A stretch of 5,989 nucleotides of DNA from CAWEHT01 sp963808455 (lineage in GTDB: Bacteria; Chloroflexota; Anaerolineae; CG2-30-64-16): NCBI GenBank assembly GCA_963808455.1, contig CAWEHT010000013.1:1-5989 (forward strand). Reading direction: 5' to 3'. Position numbers and translations under genes: made by a program. Position 1 is the stretch's first letter. The number at the start of each line of letters is the position of its first letter. The notes under the pieces were generated by a model. The model saw only the letters and a program-made list of their open reading frames with translations. It was not told the origin of the DNA and searched no databases. This document shows positions 1-5,449 of the stretch, one piece after another.

Positions 1-333
1 AGACCCACATGCACCAATATCTCGCAAGCTCCGGCATCGATCGCGCAAGGGAGCTGTGGCCCGTGCCCTCAGTTTGAAACTGCTGTAGTTACCTCCGCTG
101 CCCCGGCGATCCTCGGCCACGGTTTGGCCGGCCGAGCCTGGTCACACGACGATGGGCCTTGCAGGCTACTGTTCACGGGAGCGATAAGTGCTACACATGT
201 TGCGTGCCACGACCTTCGTTGAAGTTTGGTAGTAGGCCGGCGGATCGGGGTATTAGACCGGCGTTTCATGCTGCGCTTGCCACGAATCATCCTCTGCCTC
301 AATCTTCAGGATGGATGACACCTCGCCGGCCTT
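1..333. other. Left intergenic region, no gene supported
   Basis: No reading frame here has a convincing start, ribosome binding site or recognisable protein. One + frame is open from the window edge to about 222, but its product is Cys/Ala/Ser-rich and unlike a known family, so it may be chance or the tail of a decayed gene. Three short inverted repeats are visible: AGCTCC/GGAGCT (27-32 with 50-55), CTCGGCC/GGCCGAG (112-118 with 130-136), and the near-palindrome CAGTTT-G-AAACTG (70-82). None is followed by a T-run, so none is a clear terminator. The last 20 bases overlap the candidate promoter listed separately. Confidence 0.5.
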
Positions 334-343
334 GTGCTAACCT
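315..343 (+). promoter_or_regulatory. Candidate sigma70-type promoter for the small ORF and exporter operon
   Basis: A -35-like ATGACA (315-320, five of six matches to TTGACA) is separated by exactly 17 bases from TAACCT (338-343, three of six matches to TATAAT). A TG one base upstream of that hexamer (335-336) gives an extended -10. Transcription would begin near 350 and leave a leader of roughly 15 bases before the ATG at 364. The spacing and the TG help, but the -10 is weak, so this is a candidate only. Confidence 0.3.
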
Positions 344-363
344 GTGATGCATGGTGGTGGACA

Positions 364-630
364 ATGAAAGAATCCGAGACAGAACGGTCGCACGATCTGG
401 CGTGGTACCGCATCACGGTGAAGGGCTGTCTGGATCGGTCCTGGTCAGGGTGCTTCTTGGGCTTGACGGTCACGCCTTACCGGCAGCGCGGTGAGACGGT
501 GCTGAGAGGCGTCCTCCGCGATCAGACGGCCCTCCTCGGCCTCCTGACGAGGCTGCATGACATGAACCTGCCGATACTCCGCCTGGTGCGTCGCCCCGCG
601 CAAGGGCGCGAAGGGGACGCGGGGCGATAG
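364..630 (+). CDS. Small conserved-looking protein, function unknown
   Basis: An 88-residue soluble protein with no signal peptide or membrane segment. Its middle (about residues 14-76) reads YRITVKG, then W-x8-LTVTP, then DQTALLGLLTRLHDMNLPIL. This resembles small alpha/beta proteins I have seen beside ABC transporter genes in GC-rich bacteria, usually of the form YRI-V-G-L then DQAALHGLL and D-NL. I do not know a function for them. ATG 364 is preferred over GTG 334 because the conserved part starts soon after it and a weak GGTGGTGG lies just upstream. The basic tail from about residue 77 is poorly conserved in character and is encoded by the first hairpin arm and loop. Being first in line before the exporter, it may be co-transcribed and could act as a small accessory or a translated leader; both roles are inference. 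Confidence 0.6.
   Translation: MKESETERSHDLAWYRITVKGCLDRSWSGCFLGLTVTPYRQRGETVLRGVLRDQTALLGLLTRLHDMNLPILRLVRRPAQGREGDAGR
591..627 (+). promoter_or_regulatory. Perfect 10-bp inverted repeat at the end of the small ORF
   Basis: TCGCCCCGCG (591-600) is exactly complementary to CGCGGGGCGA (618-627), with a 17-base loop. The 3' arm ends directly before the TAG stop (628-630), so a terminating ribosome would keep it open. No T-run follows, so it is not a standard intrinsic terminator. The loop contains a segment (608-616) that can instead pair with 642-650, inside the next hairpin. Confidence 0.5.
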
Positions 631-643
631 AAGCGGTCCGACC

Positions 644-675
644 CCTTTGCCGCCGGTGAACCGGCGCTGCAAAGG
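644..675 (+). promoter_or_regulatory. Strong hairpin in the leader of permease 1
   Basis: CCTTTGC (644-650) pairs with GCAAAGG (669-675), and CGCCGG (651-656) pairs with CCGGCG (661-666) around a TGAA loop. This is a 13-bp stem with only a two-base CT bulge (667-668). It ends 16 bases before the ribosome binding site of permease 1. With no T-run, a role in mRNA stability, attenuation or translation control is more likely than simple termination. It could also be a protein-binding operator. Confidence 0.5.
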
Positions 676-701
676 CCTCCGGGCCGCCAATGGAGAGCTG
701 C

Positions 702-1835
702 ATGTTGCGACGCATCTGGGCCATGACGCAAAAGGAGTTCATTCAGACGCTCCACGATCGGAGCGCTGTGCGGATGTATGTCACCTTGCCGCTGATCCAG
801 CTGCTGATCTTCGGCTATGGCGTCACGATGAACGAGAACCACATCCGCACCATCGTCGCCGATCAGAGCGTCGACTCGGCCAGCCGCTCATTCGTGCGCG
901 CGCTGGTATCGTCGAACTACTTTGACGTGGTAGCGACCGCCGGCAGCGAGGCGGATGTGACTCGCGCCATGGACGCCGGCGACGTGCAGGTGGGTGTCGT
1001 GATCCCGCCCGATTTTGCGGCTCATGTCGCACGCAACGATGCTCAAGCACTCGTGCTCGTGGACGGTTCGGACGCCTTCACGTCGCAGTCGGCCTATAAT
1101 GCGGCCACCGCCATCGCCCAGGCCTATACGACGCAGATCGTCATGGAACGCCTCCAGGCCGGGGGCCAGAGTCTGCAGGAGCAGGCCTCCTTGCCTCTGG
1201 ACGCGCGAGTGCGGGTGCTTTTCAACCCCGATCTCAAAGATTTGTGGTTTCTCATCCCTGGCATGATCGCCTTGCTGTTGCAGGTGCAAACGGTGCTGCT
1301 GACGGCCACGGCGGTGGTGCACGAGCACGAGGGCGGCACCATCGAACAACTGCTCGTCACGCCGATCCGCCCGCTCGAGCTGATGATCGGAAAGGCGGCG
1401 CCCAACATAGTGATCGCCTTCGTCAACGCGCTGACCGTGCTGGCCATGGGCGTGTTCTGGTTCAAGGTGCCCTTCCAGGGCAGCTTTGCCTTGCTGATGG
1501 CCCTCTGCGCTCTCTACGTGTTCGCCGGGCTCGGGCTGGGGCTTTTGGTCTCGAGCGTGTCACAGAACCATCAGCAAGTCCAGCAGCTGAATATGGTGAT
1601 CATGGTGCTCACGTTGGTGATGTCCGGCTTCGTCTTCCCACGCGAGTCCCAGCCCCTCGTGATCCAGTGGATCGGCAACATCTTCCCGCTGACGCACTTC
1701 ATCCCAATCGCGAGCGGGATCGTGACGAAAGGCATCGGCTTTGCCTACCTGAAGGCCGACACGATCGCCCTGGCCGTCTACGTCGTCGTGATCATGGCCT
1801 TCGCCACGGCGACTTTCCAACGAAGGCTGGACTGA
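702..1835 (+). CDS. ABC-2 type exporter permease 1 (YbhS/YbhR-like)
   Basis: A 377-residue inner-membrane subunit of an ABC exporter. Topology is typical of the ABC-2 permease family: a cytoplasmic N-terminus with the amphipathic QKEFIQTLHDR segment, TM1 at about 24-42, a large outside domain at about 45-180, then five more helices near 181-205, 233-252, 261-283, 297-313 and 353-371. The hallmark TIEQLLVTP stands at 213-221 after TM2. ATG 702 is chosen over ATG 690 because GGAGAG (692-697) lies just before it and the N-terminus then matches the paralogue downstream. The next gene starts one base after its stop, so translation is probably coupled. It should pair with permease 2 and be driven by the two ATPases. 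The outside domain resembles the adaptor-contacting part of MacB-unrelated, YbhS-like exporters; the substrate is unknown. Confidence 0.9.
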   Translation: MLRRIWAMTQKEFIQTLHDRSAVRMYVTLPLIQLLIFGYGVTMNENHIRTIVADQSVDSASRSFVRALVSSNYFDVVATAGSEADVTRAMDAGDVQVGVVIPPDFAAHVARNDAQALVLVDGSDAFTSQSAYNAATAIAQAYTTQIVMERLQAGGQSLQEQASLPLDARVRVLFNPDLKDLWFLIPGMIALLLQVQTVLLTATAVVHEHEGGTIEQLLVTPIRPLELMIGKAAPNIVIAFVNALTVLAMGVFWFKVPFQGSFALLMALCALYVFAGLGLGLLVSSVSQNHQQVQQLNMVIMVLTLVMSGFVFPRESQPLVIQWIGNIFPLTHFIPIASGIVTKGIGFAYLKADTIALAVYVVVIMAFATATFQRRLD

Positions 1836-1836
1836 C

Positions 1837-2971
1837 ATGCTCAAATCCGCCCGCCGGTTGGCAGCCCTGATCCAGAAGGAGACCGTGCAGCTGCTGCCGC
1901 GCTCGCCGCACGATAGCCATCGTTATCATCCTTCCGTTGCTCAAGCTGTTCCTCTTCGCCTACGGCGTCCACCTGAGCGTGGAGCATTTGTCAACGGTTG
2001 TGGCCGATGAGAGCAAGGATGACCAGAGCCGGGCCCTCCTGACCGCTTTGGTCGATTCGCACTACTTCGATATCAAGCTCTACGTTGCCGACGAGCCCGC
2101 GGTGATGCAGGCCATCGAGGAGGGCCAGGCCAAGGCGGGCATCGTGATCCAGCCTGACCTCGACGCCCAGGTGGCGCGGGACGAGGGCCAGGTGCTGGTG
2201 ATCCTCGACGGCTCCGATTCCCTGTCGGTCAGCTCGGGCTACAGCGCAGCCGTTGCGGTCGCGCAGGAGCGTTCCATCTCGCTGGTGACTGAGCAGGCGC
2301 AGCGGCTGGGGGAGAACCTGGTGACCACGCCCATCGTCACCTCGACGCGCGTGCTCTACAACCCCGACCAGAGCGACCTGATCTTCATCATGCCGGCCTT
2401 GATTGGGCTGGTGATGCAAGTGCTGCTGACCGCCATGACCTCGGGATCGATGGTGCGCGAGTGGGAGCTGGGCACGATCGAGCAGCTGCTGGTCACCCCG
2501 GCGCGGCCGTTGGAGAGGGTGGTGGCCAAGCTGGTGCCGAACTTTGTCCTGATGTTCCTGGTCATGACGGTGACCACGCTGGTCGGCGTTTTCTGGTTCG
2601 GCGTGCCTTTCCGGGGCGATCCCTGGCTGTACGCCTGGTTGGGGGTGCTCTTTCTCATCTCGGGGTTGGGGCAAGGGCTGGTCGTGTCGGCCGTGGCCAA
2701 GACTGAGCGCCAGGCGCAGCAGCTCAGCACGATGTTCATGATGTTCAGCATGCTGCTGACCGGCTTCATCTACCCGCGCTCGTCGATGCCGCTCGTGGTG
2801 CGCCTGATCGGGAACCTGATCCCGCTGACCTACTTCATCCGGATCGCACGCGGCATCATTACCAAAGGCATCGGCCTGGAATTCATGTGGACGGATGTGG
2901 CTGCCCTCGTGATCTACGTGGTGGCCAGCATGACGCTGGCAGCGGTCACGACCAAGAATCGCCTGGATTGA
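1837..2971 (+). CDS. ABC-2 type exporter permease 2, frameshifted near its start
   Basis: A paralogue of permease 1. The natural start is ATG 1837, giving MLKSARRLAALIQKETVQLL, but this frame then runs out of phase and meets a stop shortly after. Dropping one C at about 1897 restores the expected join (QLL-RARRTIAIVIILP) and yields a 377-residue protein, the same length as permease 1, with TIEQLLVTP at 213-221 in both. Corrected layout: TM1 at about 25-43, outside domain at about 45-180, then TM2-TM6, ending in NRLD like the QRRLD of permease 1. Without correction the first usable start is TTG 1937, a 344-residue product lacking the cytoplasmic N-terminus and half of TM1, which is unlikely to work normally. 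The shift may be a real mutation or a read error. The stop overlaps the ribosome binding site of ATPase 1. Confidence 0.85.
1897..1898 (+). other. One-base frameshift in permease 2
   Basis: The reading frame moves by +1 inside CTGCTGCCGCGC. Removing one C gives Leu-Leu-Arg-Ala-Arg-Arg-Thr in register with the family pattern of a basic cluster before TM1. The shift lies in a short CC run with no slippery heptamer of the A-AAA or T-TTT kind, which argues against programmed frameshifting. Confidence 0.8.
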
Positions 2972-2977
2972 GGGATC

Positions 2978-3937
2978 ATGGCAACTGATGCGGTCATTTC
3001 GGCACGGCAGGTGGTCAAGCAGTTCAAAATCGGGCGGGGCGTGCTGAAGGCTGTGGATGGCGTGGACCTGGAGGTGGCGCCGGGCACGACCTTCGGGCTG
3101 ATCGGGCCGGACGGAGCGGGCAAGACGACCCTGACCCGCGTGCTGCTGGGGCTGCTGGCGCGCACGGGCGGCGAGAGCAGCATCCTGGGCCACGATTCGA
3201 TGGCCGAGACCTACGCCATCCGCGAGCACGTGGGCTACATTGCCCAGCGCTTTGCCCTGCCGGGCGATCTGACGGTGCTGGAGAACCTGCGCTTCTTTGC
3301 GCGGGTGCAGGGGGTGAGCCTGCAGGAGCAGCGGCGGCGCATCCCGGAGCTGCTGAGCTTTGCGGGGCTGACGGAGTTCACGGGGCGGCTGGCGAGCCGG
3401 CTGTCCGGGGGCATGAAGAAGAAGCTGGCGCTGGCGTGCAGCCTGGTGCACGAGCCGCAGGTGGTGCTGCTGGACGAGCCGACGCTGGGGGTGGACCCGG
3501 TGAGCCGGCGGGAGTTTTGGAACCTGTTGGGCAACCTGCGGGCGGAGAGGGGACTGACGATCTTTGTGTGCACGCCCTACATGGACGAGGCTGAGCGCTG
3601 CGACCGGGTGGGGCTGATGTACCGGGGCAAGCTGCTGGTGAGCGAGGCGCCGGCGGCCATCCGCTGCCAGGTGCCGGGGCGGCTGTTGGAGTTTGCGCCG
3701 TCGGAGTTGCGGGCGGCGGAGGGGCTGGTGGGACGGCTGCCGGGGGTGCTGGAGCTGCAGAGCTACGGGCTGCTGCTGCACGCCTTCGTGGACGATCCGG
3801 AGGTGCGGCGGCCGCAGATCGAGGTGGCGCTGGCGGGGCAGGGGCTGGCGTGTGCGGGTATGCGGGAGATCGAGCCGCGCATGGAAGAGGCGTTCATCTC
3901 GCTGATCAGCCGCCGGCAACAGGCTGAACTGCTTTGA
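2978..3937 (+). CDS. ABC exporter ATPase 1, degenerate H-loop (like the first half of YbhF)
   Basis: A 319-residue cytoplasmic ATP-binding subunit. Visible motifs: Walker A GPDGAGKTT (43-51), Q-loop Gln90, signature LSGGM (142-146), Walker B VVLLDEP (162-168) with catalytic Glu167, and D-loop GVDP (171-174). The switch position, normally TTHYMDEAE, reads CTPYMDEAE, so His is replaced by Pro200. Walker A has Asp where Asn is usual. From memory, both traits suit the N-terminal ATPase half of YbhF/RbbA-type proteins, so this is a split version of that half. Residues after about 225 form the C-terminal regulatory region common in this class. GAGGG sits three bases before the ATG, overlapping the permease 2 stop. 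It most likely dimerises with ATPase 2, with one ATP site weak in hydrolysis. Confidence 0.93.
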   Translation: MATDAVISARQVVKQFKIGRGVLKAVDGVDLEVAPGTTFGLIGPDGAGKTTLTRVLLGLLARTGGESSILGHDSMAETYAIREHVGYIAQRFALPGDLTVLENLRFFARVQGVSLQEQRRRIPELLSFAGLTEFTGRLASRLSGGMKKKLALACSLVHEPQVVLLDEPTLGVDPVSRREFWNLLGNLRAERGLTIFVCTPYMDEAERCDRVGLMYRGKLLVSEAPAAIRCQVPGRLLEFAPSELRAAEGLVGRLPGVLELQSYGLLLHAFVDDPEVRRPQIEVALAGQGLACAGMREIEPRMEEAFISLISRRQQAELL

Positions 3938-3957
3938 AAGCCGAGGGATGATTGGCA

Positions 3958-4914
3958 ATGACGAGTCCTGAAGAATACGCCATCGAAGTGGATGGGCTAA
4001 CCAAGCGTTTTGGGAGCTTCGTGGCGGTGGATGGGGTGAGCTTTGCGGTGAAGGCGGGGGAAGTGTACGGCTGGTTGGGCCCCAACGGGGCGGGCAAGAC
4101 GACGACGATCCGCATGTTGCTGGGGCTGTTGCGGCCGACGAGCGGGCAGGCGCGGGTACTGGGCCTGGACCCGGCGCGGCAGACGAAGGCCATGCAGGCT
4201 CGGGTGGGCTACATGTCGCAGATCTTCACGCTGTACAACGATCTGACGGCCAGCGAGAACATCCGCTTTTATGGGCAGGCTTACGGGCTGGGGCCGGCGG
4301 CGCTGCGGGTGCGGGAGGGCGAGATCCTGGAGATGGCGGGGCTGGCGGGGCGGGGCAAGTCGCTGACGGCGAACCTGTCGGGGGGCTGGAAGCAGCGGCT
4401 GGCGCTGGGCTGCGCCATCGTCCACCGGCCGAAGGTGATCTTTCTGGACGAGCCGACGGCGGGGGTGGACCCGATCAGCCGGCGGGAGTTTTGGGGGCTG
4501 ATCTACGAGATGGCGCGGGAAGGTGTGACGGTGATGGTGACGACGCACTACATGGACGAGGCGGAGCTGTGCCAGCGGGTGGGGTTCATCAGCCAGGGGC
4601 GGTTGCTGGCGCTGGACAGCCCGGCGCGGCTGAAGGAGACGCAGATGCGGGGGCAGGTGTTGGAGATCAGCTCGCCGGCGCCGGACCAGGTGATGCGGGC
4701 CTTGCAGGGGGCGCGGGTTGCGGGGAGGCTGCCGCTGGACGAGGTCGCGTTGTACGGGGCGCAGGTGCATGCGGTGGTGCCGTCGGCGGAGGAATACCGG
4801 GAGCCGCTACGGGCGCTGTTGGAGGGTGCGGGGATCGCGGTAAGTGGGATCGCGTGGATTGCGCCCACGCTGGAGGATGTGTTCATCTCGGCTGTGCGAC
4901 CGCGTGATCGCTAG
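3958..4914 (+). CDS. ABC exporter ATPase 2, canonical (like the second half of YbhF)
   Basis: A 318-residue cytoplasmic ATPase with every catalytic motif: Walker A GPNGAGKTT (41-49), Q-loop Gln88, signature LSGGW (140-144), Walker B VIFLDEP (160-166) with Glu165, D-loop GVDP, and switch His197 in TTHYMDEAE. A C-terminal domain follows from about 223, ending in a LEDVFI segment as in drug-exporter ATPases. The start is uncertain. ATG 3958 lies 10 bases from GAGGG (3943-3947), while an in-frame TTG at 3952 has better spacing but would add only two residues. The gap from ATPase 1 is 20 bases, consistent with one transcript. It should supply the working catalytic site in a heterodimer with ATPase 1. 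Confidence 0.93.
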   Translation: MTSPEEYAIEVDGLTKRFGSFVAVDGVSFAVKAGEVYGWLGPNGAGKTTTIRMLLGLLRPTSGQARVLGLDPARQTKAMQARVGYMSQIFTLYNDLTASENIRFYGQAYGLGPAALRVREGEILEMAGLAGRGKSLTANLSGGWKQRLALGCAIVHRPKVIFLDEPTAGVDPISRREFWGLIYEMAREGVTVMVTTHYMDEAELCQRVGFISQGRLLALDSPARLKETQMRGQVLEISSPAPDQVMRALQGARVAGRLPLDEVALYGAQVHAVVPSAEEYREPLRALLEGAGIAVSGIAWIAPTLEDVFISAVRPRDR

Positions 4915-4935
4915 GCGAGAGATTCGAGGCGGACG

Positions 4936-5379
4936 ATGAAGAAGCAGGGTGTGGTTGTTATCTGCGTGTTGCTGGCGCTGGCGGTTGCCGGTTTCCTTTA
5001 CCGCGTGCCATTGAGCGCCTTTGGCAGCTCCTTCTACGCATCTCAAGTGGCCTCGCGCCTCGGCGGCGCCGCCGGGTCCATTGGCGGCAGCACGGCCAGT
5101 GGGGCTGCGCTGGTCTTGCCAGGTACTATTACGATAGAGCGAGGAAACTGGCTTCAAACGATGCTGAGCGAAACGAAGCCTGAAGATGCCTATTTAGACG
5201 TAAAAGCAAGCATGGAAAGATTCAGGGCCCAGGTGATTTCCTGGAGCTTGCGAGTGGGGCTGAAAAAGCGGGAAATAAAGGTCGGGCGGCGTTCCTTTTT
5301 GCAAAAGCTGGAGACCTCTACTTTATCGAGAAAGATTATAAAAAGGCAGTTAACCTGGATTATGCGTGAGCATGCGTGA
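4936..5379 (+). CDS. Truncated, chimeric ORF: probable HlyD-type adaptor remnant fused to foreign sequence
   Basis: The start is good: GAGGCGG lies just upstream and the gap from ATPase 2 is 21 bases. Residues 1-22 are a basic start plus one membrane helix (VVVICVLLALAVAGFLY), as in membrane-fusion adaptors, which usually complete such exporter operons. Residues 23-65 are small-residue and Gly/Ala/Ser-rich, ending LPGTI, which may match the SGTIE entry into the first beta domain of HlyD proteins. After about residue 65 (near 5125-5131) the composition falls from GC-rich to about 43-45% GC by hand count, and no biotin-lipoyl-like or coiled-coil region follows. The last nine residues, from about Leu139, are encoded by the insertion sequence. 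HlyD identity is therefore inferred from position and the N-terminus only. The product is almost certainly non-functional as an adaptor. Confidence 0.55.
   Translation: MKKQGVVVICVLLALAVAGFLYRVPLSAFGSSFYASQVASRLGGAAGSIGGSTASGAALVLPGTITIERGNWLQTMLSETKPEDAYLDVKASMERFRAQVISWSLRVGLKKREIKVGRRSFLQKLETSTLSRKIIKRQLTWIMREHA
5184..5353 (+). pseudogene. Gene fragment in a different frame, TPR-like
   Basis: In the frame one base behind that of the 4936 ORF, 5184-5369 is open. The part from about 5235 reads like a genuine helical protein: DFLELASGAEKAGNKG, then RAAFLFAKAGDLYFIEKD, then YKKAVNL. The pattern A-x2-FAKAGDLYF-x-EKDYKKA is what one TPR-type helix pair looks like. In the 4936 frame the stretch before it (ETKPEDAYLDVKASMERFRAQ) also looks real, so an original gene may have crossed from one frame to the other by a one-base loss near 5230. 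It is low in GC compared with the operon and is cut at the TTAA where the insertion sequence starts. Family and function are not identifiable from so short a piece. Confidence 0.4.
5350..5353. repeat. TTAA target site of the insertion sequence
   Basis: TTAA immediately precedes the terminal repeat. It falls within the coding frame of the TPR-like fragment (GTT-AAC codons), showing that the element landed inside an older sequence. The second copy would be expected at the other end, out of view. Confidence 0.6.
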
Positions 5380-5380
5380 G
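5354..5380. repeat. Left terminal inverted repeat and adjacent 10-bp tandem repeat
   Basis: The probable terminal repeat is 5354-5367. It runs into two tandem 10-base units, TATGCGTGAG (5361-5370) and CATGCGTGAG (5371-5380), which differ at one base. The tandem copies could be transposase binding sites; that is inference. Confidence 0.55.
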
Positions 5381-5410
5381 AATTATACTGCGTTCATCCC
5401 AACCATCTGA

Positions 5411-5416
5411 TATTAT
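5411..5416 (+). promoter_or_regulatory. Possible -10 box for the transposase
   Basis: TATTAT matches TATAAT at five of six positions and lies about 38 bases before the ATG at 5450. I see no good -35 at 16-18 bases upstream, so the promoter may be weak, as is common for transposases. Confidence 0.25.
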
Positions 5417-5449
5417 GTCGCAAATTCGTCAGAGGGAGGGGAAGTCTGC

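Noticed and set aside
112..136. 7-bp hairpin CTCGGCC/GGCCGAG as a terminator of an upstream gene
   Set aside because: No following T-run and no upstream gene visible. A short GC-rich repeat like this is expected by chance in such DNA.
1..222. Open frame from the window edge in the first + frame
   Set aside because: No start in view and an unconvincing Cys/Ser/Ala-rich product. It is too short to call as a partial gene.
644..675. Hairpin as a Rho-independent terminator ending the small ORF transcript
   Set aside because: The stem is strong, but it is followed by GCCTCCGGG rather than a U-tract, so intrinsic termination is unlikely.
1244..1870. A 208-codon + strand frame overlapping permease 1
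   Set aside because: Out-of-frame reading of a well-supported permease; Arg/Ala/Gly-rich with no family features.
1891..1912. Programmed ribosomal frameshifting in permease 2
   Set aside because: There is no slippery heptamer at the shift point, and this family is not known for recoding. A mutation or read error is simpler.
1991..3958. A 655-codon open frame on the minus strand opposite permease 2 and ATPase 1
   Set aside because: Its product is a His/Gln/Arg/Pro-rich low-complexity string typical of the antisense of GC-rich genes. The + strand holds clear ABC motifs throughout.
3997..4770. A 257-codon minus-strand open frame opposite ATPase 2
   Set aside because: Same antisense artefact: biased composition, no recognisable domain, entirely inside a certain gene.
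5354..5380. The 10-base tandem units as the start of a CRISPR array
   Set aside because: Only two units without spacers, located exactly at an insertion-sequence end.
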